From NCBI RefSeq assembly GCF_030553075.1, contig NZ_CP130701.1, positions 310,001 to 374,000 of the forward strand: a stretch of 64,000 nt of DNA, given 5' to 3'. The notes beneath the pieces are model-generated. The model worked only from the letters and a program-made list of their open reading frames with translations, did no database searches and had not been told where the DNA came from. Positions 36,650 through 44,829 of this stretch are shown here, piece after piece. Within the stretch, counting starts at the first letter, position 1. The number at the start of each line of letters is the position of its first letter. The DNA is from Halomonas sp. I5-271120. Lineage in GTDB: Bacteria > Pseudomonadota > Gammaproteobacteria > Pseudomonadales > Halomonadaceae. The position numbers and the translations under genes are program-made.

Positions 36650-37150
36650 TCAGCGCGGCGTGTGCCGGTGCAGGCCAAGGGCCGCCAGGCTTTCATCGTC
36701 GAGTTCCTCAACGACCTCGACCCGTGCCAGCTCAGCGTGGTACTGCGCCGACAGGAAGGCCTCACCCGCCAACAGGTGAGCAAGATACTCCCTCGCCGGC
36801 CGCAACGACTCAGCGGTGCGCTCTGGCTGGGCGACGTACACCCACGCTTCGATGGGGCCTTCGTCGGTGAGCACGGATTCACGTACCCGGGTGTAATCGT
36901 GAGGATGCCCTTCGAAAGGATCCATCAGCGTGATCTGGTCGGGATGGGTCAGCTCGAAGAGCGCCCCCTCGACCCGCTGCCCCCGGGCCGGATGGACGTT
37001 GGCATGCGCAATCCCCGGCACCTTGGATGCCTTGTCGAAGCTCAGCCGATAATCATCCAGCACCCCGGCCAGGGCACGCCGGGTCTCGCCGATCCGCGCA
37101 TCGACTCGTGCCACGTTCATGTTGCTGCCATAGGCAAAGTAATAGGGCAT
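36650..37150 (-). CDS. Gamma-glutamylcyclotransferase-like protein
   Basis: A 166-residue GGCT/AIG2-fold protein with YFAYGSNM at residues 4-11, the substrate-binding loop, and MDPFEG, which carries the likely catalytic Glu. Members cyclise gamma-glutamyl amines or glutathione to 5-oxoproline; the precise substrate here is unknown. It follows the YqcC gene by 24 bp on the same strand, probably as a two-gene operon. Length and motifs are normal. Confidence 0.87.
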   Translation of the reverse strand: MPYYFAYGSNMNVARVDARIGETRRALAGVLDDYRLSFDKASKVPGIAHANVHPARGQRVEGALFELTHPDQITLMDPFEGHPHDYTRVRESVLTDEGPIEAWVYVAQPERTAESLRPAREYLAHLLAGEAFLSAQYHAELARVEVVEELDDESLAALGLHRHTPR

Positions 37151-37174
37151 GCGGTTCTCCTGGCTTTAGCGACC

Positions 37175-37510
37175 TCAGGAGGCCTCGTTGATCACCTGAT
37201 CGACTTCCTCGATGGCCTTGACCACTAACAGGCGATCACCGGCACGCGCCTGCTCCTGCTTGAGATACACATCGGCCGCCGGTGCCACATTGCAGCTGGC
37301 GGGCAGTGCCGCTTGCGCTGCAATCATGGCATCGAGGCGGGCGATGAACACGAAGCGCAGCCACTGGGGCAGTGACATGCTGTCGACACAGAACGGCTGC
37401 TGGCTGGCCATCGCTTCGGTTGAGGGTTCTTCCACCCGCCACAGGTCTGAGGCCTTGAGGGTTGCTTCCAGACGGCGAACCGCCTCGTCGAGTTGCTGGT
37501 GAACGCTCAT
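37175..37510 (-). CDS. YqcC-family (DUF446) protein
   Basis: A 111-residue helical protein matching YqcC (DUF446) by its SVHQQLDEAVRRLEATLK start, the central QPFCVDSMSLPQWLRFVFI and the C-terminal LLVVKAIEEVDQVIN. In enterobacteria yqcC neighbours the pseudouridine synthase gene truC; no such gene is here and the function is not established. GGAGAG upstream of ATG 37510 supports this start; the longer frame begins in non-coding DNA. Confidence 0.85.
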   Translation of the reverse strand: MSVHQQLDEAVRRLEATLKASDLWRVEEPSTEAMASQQPFCVDSMSLPQWLRFVFIARLDAMIAAQAALPASCNVAPAADVYLKQEQARAGDRLLVVKAIEEVDQVINEAS

Positions 37511-37582
37511 AGTCTCTCCCCAATCAAAACCAAAACAGGCCATTATCCCGGGCAAGCCTCGGCTTGGCCAGTCGTTGCTGGC

Positions 37583-38338
37583 TTAGCCCTCCAGTGGCGC
37601 CTGATTTGCCAGCACCTTGCGCAGAAAGTCCCGGGTGCGTGGATCACGAGGCGCCGAGAACAGTTCAGAGGGCGGCCCCTGTTCGACAATGCGTCCACCC
37701 TCCATAAAGATCACTCGATCGGCCACGTCGCGGGCAAACGCCATCTCGTGAGTCACCACCAGCATGGTCTGACGTTCCTCGGCCAGCTGTTTCATCAGTC
37801 CCAACACCTCCTCGACCCATTCCGGGTCCAGCGACGAGGTCGGTTCATCGAACAGGATCACCTCGGCCTGGGCCGCCATGGCGCGCCCTATGCCGACACG
37901 CTGCTGTTGTCCACCTGAGAGCGAGGCCGGATAGGCATCCGCCTTGTCGGCAAGACCGATACGCTCGAGAATTTCCCGTCCGCGAGCATGTGCCTTGGCC
38001 TTGGGCCAGTGATTGACCACGATCAGGCCTTCGGTGATGTTCTCAAGCGCCGTCTTGTTGGCGAACAGGGCATAGTTCTGGAACACAAAGGCAGTGGCGC
38101 GACGCAGCGCCAGGATATCCGCCTTGCGCGGGCGGGCGGCATTAACGTCGAGGTTGCCGATACGAATCCGCCCAGCATCCGGCCGTTCGAGAAAATTCAG
38201 ACAGCGCAGCAGGGTCGACTTTCCCGTACCGGACGGGCCGATCACCACGATGATTTCACCCTGCTGAATTTTCAGGTCGATGCCGTTGAGCACGACGCTG
38301 TCCTGAAAGTGTTTGATCAGTCCTTCTACCACCATCAT
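37583..38338 (-). CDS. Polar amino-acid (cystine-type) ABC transporter ATPase
   Basis: A 251-residue ATPase of the HisP/GlnQ group: Walker [11 protein letters not shown]-loop VFQNYALF, signature [15 protein letters not shown], Walker [13 protein letters not shown] and H-loop [13 protein letters not shown]. All catalytic residues are present. It overlaps the end of the permease gene by four bases, so the importer subunits are translated together. Substrate inferred from the binding protein: a polar amino acid, probably cystine. Confidence 0.92.
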   Translation of the reverse strand: MMVVEGLIKHFQDSVVLNGIDLKIQQGEIIVVIGPSGTGKSTLLRCLNFLERPDAGRIRIGNLDVNAARPRKADILALRRATAFVFQNYALFANKTALENITEGLIVVNHWPKAKAHARGREILERIGLADKADAYPASLSGGQQQRVGIGRAMAAQAEVILFDEPTSSLDPEWVEEVLGLMKQLAEERQTMLVVTHEMAFARDVADRVIFMEGGRIVEQGPPSELFSAPRDPRTRDFLRKVLANQAPLEG

Positions 38339-39012
38339 CGTTGATAGGCCTCGTTGAATCTTGCCTCAAGGCGCCGCTGCAGCCAGGCCAGCAGCTCGAC
38401 TATCCCCCAGTAGATAACAGCGACCGTAATGAAGGCTTCAAAGTAGAGGAAGCTACCTGCGGCCTCCTTTTGGGTGGCCCCCATCAGCTCCGTCACGCCC
38501 AGGGTAAAGGCCAGCGAAGTGGCCTTGATCATGTCGATGAAATAGTTCATCAACGTCGGTACTGCGATGCGGGTAGCCTGGGGCAGCACGATGCGCCGCA
38601 TCAGTTGCGCATTGGTCATGCCGATCGACAGCGCCGCCTCGGTCTGACTGCGGTCCACGCCGACGATGGCGGCACGGATTGATTCCGCCATGTACGCAGA
38701 GAAGTGCAAGGTCAGACCAAGAATGGTCGCGGTAATGCCATTGATCTCGGTCAGCGCACTAAACAACTGGGGCAACCCGTAATAGAACAGGAACAGCTGG
38801 ACCAGCAGTGGCGTGCCGCGGAAGAACGAGATGAACAGCAGCGTGGCCGCATTCAAGCCGGGAATCGCCAGCACCCGGACCACGGCCAGCAGACAGGCCA
38901 GCACCAGGGCCAGCACCATGCCGGCCCCGGCCATTTCCAAGGTCAGTGGCAGATAGCTCAGCAGGATCGGCACCAGCCCAAGCATGTAATCAACGTCGAG
39001 CACACTCATCAT
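38335..39012 (-). CDS. Polar amino-acid (cystine-type) ABC transporter permease
   Basis: A 225-residue permease with about five helices and the HEQRo/His-Glu-Gln-Arg-opine family features [20 protein letters not shown] and the EAA loop [24 protein letters not shown]. It probably acts as a homodimer. Tandem ATG codons open the gene; either could serve. It sits between the binding-protein and ATPase genes, with short gaps. Confidence 0.92.
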   Translation of the reverse strand: MMSVLDVDYMLGLVPILLSYLPLTLEMAGAGMVLALVLACLLAVVRVLAIPGLNAATLLFISFFRGTPLLVQLFLFYYGLPQLFSALTEINGITATILGLTLHFSAYMAESIRAAIVGVDRSQTEAALSIGMTNAQLMRRIVLPQATRIAVPTLMNYFIDMIKATSLAFTLGVTELMGATQKEAAGSFLYFEAFITVAVIYWGIVELLAWLQRRLEARFNEAYQR

Positions 39013-39021
39013 GACTCCCGG

Positions 39022-39771
39022 TTACGGGCGGGTGATATCGGTGCCGAACCAGCGTTCGGAGATCGCGCTCAGCGTACCGTCGCTGCGCAACGTCGACAGC
39101 GCCGAGTTGACTCGATCACGCAGTTCGCCGTCGCCCTCCCGGAACGGCAGAGCATTGCGGATCTGGGAGAACGGCTGACCGGCGAGCGCCAGCGGTAGCG
39201 GTTTTTCCTTGATGACCTGGCTAGCACTGACCCGGTCCATGACAAAGGCATCGACCCGCCCCAACGCCGTGTCCTGCTCGATATTGCTTTCGTAGGTGCG
39301 AATGTCGATCTCGTCGGCATAAGGCAAGGCTTCGAGCAACGCTTCGTAATTGGAGCCCAGATTGACTGCCACCGACTTGCCGCGCAGGTCCTCGACGCCA
39401 TGGATACTGTCATTGCCGCGCTTGACTACCACCTGGGCACCGTCATAGACGTAGGGCTCGGTGAAGCGGTACTTCGCCTCACGCTCATCGGTGATGGTGA
39501 TCTGGTTGGCAATGGTATCGATGCGCCCGGACTCGAGCATGCCGAACAGGCCGGAGAAGTTGGCCGTCACAAACGTCACCTCGACGCCCATCTCCTTGGC
39601 GACGGCCTCCAGCACATCGACTTCAAAGCCCTTGAGCTCATCCTGTTCGACGAAGGTGAAGGGGAAATACCCGCCGGACATGCCGACCTTGAGAGGATCG
39701 TCGGCCTGGGCCAGCCCGGCAGTGGCGAGTGCAGCGGCACCCAGCAGAGAAAGAGTGAAGGAACGCAGCAT
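39022..39771 (-). CDS. Polar amino-acid (cystine-type) ABC transporter binding protein
   Basis: A 249-residue periplasmic binding protein with a 23-residue signal peptide (cut after LAQA). The family-3 pattern is clear: FTFVEQDELKGFEVDVLEAV, RIDTIANQITITDER, LGSNYEALL, DIRTYESN and a final ISERWFGTDIT. These parallel E. coli TcyJ (FliY), the cystine-binding protein, so cystine is the best guess, though other polar amino acids remain possible. It is the first gene of the operon. Confidence 0.9.
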   Translation of the reverse strand: MLRSFTLSLLGAAALATAGLAQADDPLKVGMSGGYFPFTFVEQDELKGFEVDVLEAVAKEMGVEVTFVTANFSGLFGMLESGRIDTIANQITITDEREAKYRFTEPYVYDGAQVVVKRGNDSIHGVEDLRGKSVAVNLGSNYEALLEALPYADEIDIRTYESNIEQDTALGRVDAFVMDRVSASQVIKEKPLPLALAGQPFSQIRNALPFREGDGELRDRVNSALSTLRSDGTLSAISERWFGTDITRP

Positions 39772-39808
39772 GCGTGCTCTCCTGAATTGAGTTTAAAGAG
39801 ATCATTAA

Positions 39809-39835
39809 GTAATAAGCCATTATAAAGCTTATTAC
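39809..39835. promoter_or_regulatory. AT-rich palindrome upstream of amino-acid ABC operon
   Basis: GTAATAAGC and GCTTATTAC form perfect 9-bp arms around nine bases (CCATTATAAA-like centre). It lies 38 bp before the binding-protein start codon, overlapping where a promoter is expected, so it is a candidate operator. The regulator is unknown. Confidence 0.5.
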
Positions 39836-39922
39836 CCTTTGGAACATAGGTCAGGTAAGGCTTACCTACTAGATTTTACTGCTACACCTAACGGCGAGGC
39901 GTCCTCTCTTCCTCCACCACTG

Positions 39923-39978
39923 CATCAACGACATCGCATCACCGACATCGCATCAACGACCCTGCATCAACGCCCCAC
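39923..39978. repeat. Four-copy 14-bp tandem repeat
   Basis: Four consecutive 14-base units begin at 39923, 39937, 39951 and 39965, close to CATCAACGACATCG; the second has one change and the last two diverge at the 3' end. It is in non-coding DNA. Confidence 0.85.
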
Positions 39979-40249
39979 CCCATGCCACATAGTGCTTCCC
40001 TTGTAAGGCAACGGCCATGCCGTGCAACTTCCCATCTCAGAGTGACATCTATTCGTCACGCTATTGTCATGCACAGAAACACTGAAAAGAACTGTGGATA
40101 ACCATTGGACAAGCGCGGCTTACCGGGACGTCATGGGGCCTAGGGATGACTGGGTAATTTTTATACAACCCGCGGTTTCTCCCCAGCTCGGGACTGCCAA
40201 GGGAACCGGCATAAGTGATAGAGTGGCCGCTTGATTATGGGAAGGTGCC

Positions 40250-41305
40250 ATGCAGCCAATTTTGACGCTTCACGACTTCTTCACGCGCAGCGGCGCCCAG
40301 GTTCGGCTCTATCATATGGGCCGGCGCTTGGCACCCTGTTCGCTCGACGAGCTGGCGGCCTTCGAGGCCCAACAGCAGCCTTGGCCGAGCCCCTGGCAGG
40401 GGCAGGCGCGACTGGCCTGCATATTCACGCTTGGCGATGCCGAAGAGCCGCTGATCTGGTTCCTGTCACTGCCACTGGACGAGCAGGGATATCTGGTGGC
40501 CGCTCCTCGGGATGCGTTCATCCAGCGTCTGCTCGAGACCCTAGGCCACAGCGTCTCGACGCTGGGCAAGGAGCACCAGGTAGACAACCTGATGAAAGAC
40601 AACCCGCTGGCCTTCGCACCCTCGCTGCAGCTTCAGGCGATGCTGCACGCCCGCGCCAACCAGGATATGGATCGCCCGGGCAGCCAGTATCTCGAGTTCG
40701 CTGAAGACTACCTGACCGGCGCCCAGAGTGATGTTCCATCAGAGCACCAGGACGACCTTCAGGGCAATCAGTGGCAGGCGCTTGGCCTCCAGGGCCTGGC
40801 TGACTTCGCGACACGCCACGACACCGACCAGGCTCATGCCCTGGCCCAGCGGCTGCCAAGGCTGCCCAACGAAGTCCTGCATTCGCTGTGCTATTGCCTC
40901 GAGCATGTCAGCCTTGATGCCGCACTGATTCAGGCGCTGCGCGCACGCGGCGAGCAGGCGGCAAGCGCTGGTGACATAGAGACCTTCTGCGCCTGCGTGC
41001 GAGCGATGGGCGCAAGCCAGGATGACAGCGTCGGCGCCTGGTACGGCAAGCTGCTGGACGATTCGGCCGCCTGTGGCCCGGACCTGCTTGCGGCGATCGC
41101 CGCTCGCGGCTGGGAGCATCTGGAAGACGCCCAGCGCCTGCCGCGCTATCTCGAGCGCCTGGCCGAGCAGCCGTCGGTAGACTTCACCGCGATGGTCAAG
41201 GATCTGGCGTTGATTCCGCGGCTGCGCCTGCCGCTGCTGATGCAGTTGCGCGATGCGCCGCCCGACTCACCGGTCGGTCAACGGCTCGCCCACCTTCACC
41301 ACTGA
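40250..41305 (+). CDS. DUF3549-family protein
   Basis: A 351-residue soluble protein that I match to DUF3549. It opens TLHDFFTRSGAQVRLYHMGRR, has WPSPWQGQARLACIF and later a helical repeat-like half (LHSLCYCLEHVSLDAALIQALR). The function of the family is not established. It is 12 bp before the RimB-like gene and likely in one operon with rimK. The first ATG has a modest GGAAGG upstream. Confidence 0.8.
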   Translation: MQPILTLHDFFTRSGAQVRLYHMGRRLAPCSLDELAAFEAQQQPWPSPWQGQARLACIFTLGDAEEPLIWFLSLPLDEQGYLVAAPRDAFIQRLLETLGHSVSTLGKEHQVDNLMKDNPLAFAPSLQLQAMLHARANQDMDRPGSQYLEFAEDYLTGAQSDVPSEHQDDLQGNQWQALGLQGLADFATRHDTDQAHALAQRLPRLPNEVLHSLCYCLEHVSLDAALIQALRARGEQAASAGDIETFCACVRAMGASQDDSVGAWYGKLLDDSAACGPDLLAAIAARGWEHLEDAQRLPRYLERLAEQPSVDFTAMVKDLALIPRLRLPLLMQLRDAPPDSPVGQRLAHLHH

Positions 41306-41317
41306 CGCGGAGGGGTC

Positions 41318-41755
41318 ATGAAAGCACTGCCCTATCAGGCCAAGGCGGTCATCGGTCGCCGAGAAATGGTCACGCTTCCGGAACTGGGGCTGACCCTTTG
41401 CTGCAAGGCCGACACCGGCGCCCGTACCTCGGCCCTGCATGCCGAGGACATAGAGACCTATGAGGAAGGTGGCCACGTCTGGGTCAGCTTCGTGACCCGG
41501 GGCGGCGGACCTGATAGCCCGGCCCACCCCGTGCGCCTGCACCTGCATGACCGTCGAATGGTGACCAGCTCCAACGGCCAGTCTGAATGGCGCTACGTGG
41601 TGCGCACGCGCTTGCAGATGGGTGAGCTCGACTTCATGGCGGAGTTGAGCCTGACGCACCGCGGCGATATGCGCCACCCGATGCTGCTCGGCCGTCGTGC
41701 CATGCGCCGCCTGCTGGTTGCGCCCGGCGCCGCCTTCCTTCACGGCGAGCCCTGA
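41318..41755 (+). CDS. RimB-like retropepsin-fold protease
   Basis: A 145-residue protein of the COG4067 retropepsin-like family (annotated in places as ATP-dependent zinc protease). The aspartyl-protease motif DTG occurs in [15 protein letters not shown], and [18 protein letters not shown] is the usual C-terminal motif. In Pseudomonas, RimB is the protease partner of RimK, the ribosomal S6 glutamate ligase. Here it directly precedes rimK, which supports the name. Confidence 0.85.
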   Translation: MKALPYQAKAVIGRREMVTLPELGLTLCCKADTGARTSALHAEDIETYEEGGHVWVSFVTRGGGPDSPAHPVRLHLHDRRMVTSSNGQSEWRYVVRTRLQMGELDFMAELSLTHRGDMRHPMLLGRRAMRRLLVAPGAAFLHGEP

Positions 41756-41777
41756 CTTTTTTACAAGGACCCGATGC

Positions 41778-42686
41778 ATGCATATCGCCCTGCTTTCCCG
41801 CAATCGCCACCTGTATTCCACCCGCCGCCTGATCGAGGCAGCGGAGCAGCGTGGCCATAGCATCCGGGTTGTCGATACCCTGCGCTGCTACATGAACATC
41901 ACCTCGCACCGGCCCTCGATTCACTACAAGGGGGCGGAACTGGAACCGTTCGACGCTGTGATTCCGCGTATCGGTTCTTCAGTGACGTTCTATGGCTGCG
42001 CGGTGCTACGCCAGTTCGAGATGATGGGCACCTATGTGCTCAACGACAACGTGGCGATCACTCGCTCACGAGACAAGCTGCGCTCTCTGCAGCTACTGTC
42101 GCGAAAGGGTGTGGGTCTGCCTGTCACCGGCTTTGCTCACTCTCCCGATGACATCCCTGACCTGATTACCATGGTCAAAGGCGCCCCTCTGGTCATCAAG
42201 CTTCTGGAAGGCACCCAGGGCATCGGCGTGGTGCTGGCCGAGACCAACCAGGCGGCCGAGAGCGTGATCCAGGCCTTCATGGGCATGAAGGCCAACATCA
42301 TGGTTCAGGAATACATCAAGGAAGCCAAGGGCGCCGATATCCGCTGCCTGGTGATTGGCGACAAGGTGATAGCCTCGATGAAGCGCCAGGCAGCGGAAGG
42401 CGAGTTTCGTTCCAATCTGCACCGGGGCGGTAGCGCCAGCGTGATCCGCATCACCCCGGAGGAACGCTCCACGGCGATCCGGGCCGCCAAGGCCATGGGC
42501 CTGCATGTGGCTGGGGTCGATTTGTTGCGCTCCAATCACGGGCCAGTGATCATGGAAGTCAACTCATCGCCAGGGCTTCAAGGCATCGAGACGGCCACCG
42601 GCAAGGACATCGCCGGTCAGATCATCGAGCACCTGGAAAAGCATGCCGCCCCGAAACTCAAGGCCCCGCCCAAGCCCAAGGGCTAG
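41778..42686 (+). CDS. rimK: Ribosomal protein S6 glutamate ligase
   Basis: A 302-residue ATP-grasp ligase that adds glutamates to the C-terminus of ribosomal protein S6. Residues 1-90 form the N-terminal domain ([17 protein letters not shown]); the ATP-grasp core follows with [17 protein letters not shown] and the Mg-binding [11 protein letters not shown]. The C-terminus ends in a short Lys/Pro tail. AAGGA eight bases before ATG 41778 selects this start over a longer frame overlapping the protease gene. A terminator follows. Confidence 0.95.
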   Translation: MHIALLSRNRHLYSTRRLIEAAEQRGHSIRVVDTLRCYMNITSHRPSIHYKGAELEPFDAVIPRIGSSVTFYGCAVLRQFEMMGTYVLNDNVAITRSRDKLRSLQLLSRKGVGLPVTGFAHSPDDIPDLITMVKGAPLVIKLLEGTQGIGVVLAETNQAAESVIQAFMGMKANIMVQEYIKEAKGADIRCLVIGDKVIASMKRQAAEGEFRSNLHRGGSASVIRITPEERSTAIRAAKAMGLHVAGVDLLRSNHGPVIMEVNSSPGLQGIETATGKDIAGQIIEHLEKHAAPKLKAPPKPKG

Positions 42687-42692
42687 GGTGGC

Positions 42693-42723
42693 ACTCTCGG
42701 GCTAGCCCGCCCGAGAGTTTTTT
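42693..42723 (+). terminator. Rho-independent terminator after rimK
   Basis: A perfect 10-bp stem ACTCTCGGGC/GCCCGAGAGT with a six-base loop, followed by six T residues. It closes the DUF3549-rimB-rimK transcript. Confidence 0.92.
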
Positions 42724-42791
42724 ATCGCCCAGGGGTAGCAAAACACTGTTTCCCCACGCACAATCTGCGTCACCGGAGGAGGTGACTGCTC

Positions 42792-43232
42792 ATGTTTCTC
42801 GATAATCGCCAAGTGGCGATGGACAGCTTGCTCGAAGCGCTGGCCGATAGCCTCGACTATTTCCAGGACAACATCGAACGCCTGCGTCCGTCGCTGCGCG
42901 AAGTACTGAAGCCGCACTACGAGGCGCGCAGCAAGGACATGCAAAAGCTGCAGACGCTGGCCAAGCGTCACCTCAACCTGTTGCCCAGAGACGCCGATGT
43001 CGAACGCGACGACTACATGTGGCTGTGGAGCCGGCTGAAGAGCTTCGTCGGCAACGATAGTCAGGTGCTGATCGGTGAGCTGCTCGAACAGGAACGCGTG
43101 CTGATGCAGGCCCTCGCCACGCTGCATACTCATCCGCTGCCCGACTCCATCGAGCCGGTCATGGAGCGCTGCTGGAAGGGCTGCCGTAAGCTGATTCGCG
43201 AGCTGTATCAGCTGCAGAAAGAGAACCGCTAG
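42792..43232 (+). CDS. Helical hypothetical protein (four-helix-bundle type)
   Basis: I do not recognise the family with confidence. The 146-residue protein is almost all helix, with heptad-like segments (SLLEALADSLDYFQDNIERL, LIGELLEQERVLMQALATL, and a Lys/Arg-rich end), suggesting a four-helix bundle like the DUF2383/PA2169 group. No metal-binding ExxH pattern is obvious. GGAGGTGA lies about seven bases before the ATG. Its last 74 bases overlap the 3' end of the converging SanA-like gene. Confidence 0.7.
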   Translation: MFLDNRQVAMDSLLEALADSLDYFQDNIERLRPSLREVLKPHYEARSKDMQKLQTLAKRHLNLLPRDADVERDDYMWLWSRLKSFVGNDSQVLIGELLEQERVLMQALATLHTHPLPDSIEPVMERCWKGCRKLIRELYQLQKENR

Positions 43233-44058
43233 CCTCCCCTGCGCCTTCGGGCCCGCCCGCGGGGGACGTCACGTCAGCGTCGACTCCCCCTGACGTACTG
43301 TTCTGCCCTTCTTGCTCCTTCTCCTCCTGCAGGCTCTTTCCCTTTTGCAGATGCTGTGATACCGCCACCGCCTGCGCCGATACCCGTGGCGGCTTGGCAA
43401 TCACCAGTGGCTCTTCGGGTCCCAGAAAGTAGGCTTCCCGCCCCCAGAGATACAGATCGCCGAGCGTGGCCAGTCGCGCCAGCCACTCCCGGGCGCGCAG
43501 CCGCCAGATACCGTCCGCCTCTTCTTCCTGCACCGCGCAGCCTTCGACCTTGAGCCCCAACGCATCGGCGATGAACATGGCCCTGGGCAGATGCCAGGCC
43601 TGACTGATCAGCAGCGCGCGCTCGACGTCGAAGACCGCCTGAGCGCGCACCAGGGTATCGAAAGTGCTGAAGCCCGCATAATCCAGCGTCATGTCGACAT
43701 CACGCACGCGAAGAGCACGCAGCTCTCGCCACATGCTCACGGGCTCGTTGTAGTAGCGGGTGCGGTTATCGCCGGACAGCAGCAGATGATCGACGCGTCG
43801 GTCGCGCATCAAGCTAGCAGCGGCTTCGATCCGCGCCGCGAAATAGGGATTGCGCCCGCCCTGTCGGCTCCAAAGCGAGGTGCCGAAGACGATGCCTACC
43901 GGCGCTTCGACACACTGCGACAGCTGATGATCAATACGGCCTCGCGTGCGCTCGACCATCCACAGATTGGCCGCCACCCCAGCGATTACCAGGCATACCA
44001 CCAGGGCGCCCAGCGTCATCAGGATGGCCCTGAGGCCCACCCCCCATTTCCGGTACAT
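43159..44058 (-). CDS. SanA/YdcF-like membrane protein with long tail
   Basis: A 299-residue protein: one membrane helix (about 10-31), then a DUF218 domain (about 50-225) with GIVFGTSLW, LLLSGDNRT, DMTLDYAGFSTFDTLVRAQ and ISQAWHLPRAMF, matching SanA, an inner-membrane protein important for envelope barrier function. The last ~70 residues are low-complexity (Gln, Glu, Gly, Ser, Ala) and reach antisense into the neighbouring gene. Enterobacterial SanA ends soon after the domain, so the tail may reflect loss of the original stop. Confidence 0.85.
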   Translation of the reverse strand: MYRKWGVGLRAILMTLGALVVCLVIAGVAANLWMVERTRGRIDHQLSQCVEAPVGIVFGTSLWSRQGGRNPYFAARIEAAASLMRDRRVDHLLLSGDNRTRYYNEPVSMWRELRALRVRDVDMTLDYAGFSTFDTLVRAQAVFDVERALLISQAWHLPRAMFIADALGLKVEGCAVQEEEADGIWRLRAREWLARLATLGDLYLWGREAYFLGPEEPLVIAKPPRVSAQAVAVSQHLQKGKSLQEEKEQEGQNSTSGGVDADVTSPAGGPEGAGEASGSLSAADTARESAYGSPSSSAP

Positions 44059-44237
44059 GCAAGCTTACCCTTTGCTGTCCAGCACCCCGGGGCGCATGGC
44101 GTTTGTTCCGACGCCCGGCCCGGCTCACCGGTGGTGCTTTCCCCCGCGTTCAGGGACGTCATCTCACGGCTATATGACACGCACGCTACTATGTCCGCTA
44201 CCATCAATCCATGGCGCGTGGGTCCGGTCGTGAAACC

Positions 44238-44810
44238 TTAGAACATGCCCAGTTCGAGCCGGGCTTCCTCGCTCATCATCTCGCGACTCCAGGGCGGGTC
44301 GAAGACGATTTCGACATGGACCTTGCTGATCTGCGGGGCGCCGAGGATCTTGTTGCGGGCATCGGCAGCGATCACATCACCCATGCCGCAGCCCGGCGCA
44401 GTGAGCGTCATGCGCAACGTGACGAGGCGCTCGCCGGTCAGCAGCCGCTCGATGCGACAGCCATAGACCAGGCCCAGTTCGACGATATCGACCGGAATCT
44501 CCGGGTCGAAGCAGGTGCGTAGCTGGTCCCAGACGAACTGCTCGATCTGCTCTTCGCTGGCGTCCTCGGGCAGAGTCGGGCGCGGCAGTGACTCGAGACC
44601 CAGGGCATCCAGATTGGCGCCCTCGATCAGAAACAGGCGGCCCTCGAAGGCCACGCTGACGGTACTGCCCTTAGCCTGCATCACCGAGACAATGCTGTCC
44701 TCGGTCAGCGTCACGGTCTTGCCGAAGGGGATGGAGATAACCTCCACATCCCGCTGCAGGGGCATTTCCTGGCCCTTATAGAGCTCTTCCACTTGTTCCA
44801 TGGCCGACAT
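44238..44810 (-). CDS. sufT: SUF-associated maturation protein SufT
   Basis: A 190-residue protein with an N-terminal extension (1-95) and a DUF59/MIP18 domain (about 100-185) with CFDPEIPVDIVELGLVYG and TAPGCGMG, whose Cys-containing loop is linked to Fe-S cluster delivery. It is the last gene of the suf operon, 19 bp after sufS. GGAGC upstream supports the ATG. In other bacteria SufT supports maturation of Fe-S proteins under high demand. Confidence 0.92.
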   Translation of the reverse strand: MSAMEQVEELYKGQEMPLQRDVEVISIPFGKTVTLTEDSIVSVMQAKGSTVSVAFEGRLFLIEGANLDALGLESLPRPTLPEDASEEQIEQFVWDQLRTCFDPEIPVDIVELGLVYGCRIERLLTGERLVTLRMTLTAPGCGMGDVIAADARNKILGAPQISKVHVEIVFDPPWSREMMSEEARLELGMF

Positions 44811-44829
44811 TTGGCTCCTCCGGGGTCAG

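Larger units (their letters stand above)
39772..40249. other. Divergent intergenic region with palindrome, repeats and a DnaA box
   Basis: This 478-base gap holds a palindrome (39809-39835) near the ABC operon start, a four-copy 14-bp tandem repeat (39923-39978), and one TGTGGATAA word at 40093-40101 identical to a DnaA box on the other strand. No gene is seen. Promoters for both flanking operons should be here. Confidence 0.6.

Noticed and set aside
39923..39978. CRISPR-like array
   Set aside because: The units are adjacent 14-mers without spacers and no cas genes are present.
40093..40101. TGTGGATAA, identical to a DnaA box on the minus strand
   Set aside because: Only one copy, with no cluster of boxes, AT-rich unwinding element or dnaA/dnaN nearby; not enough to call an origin.
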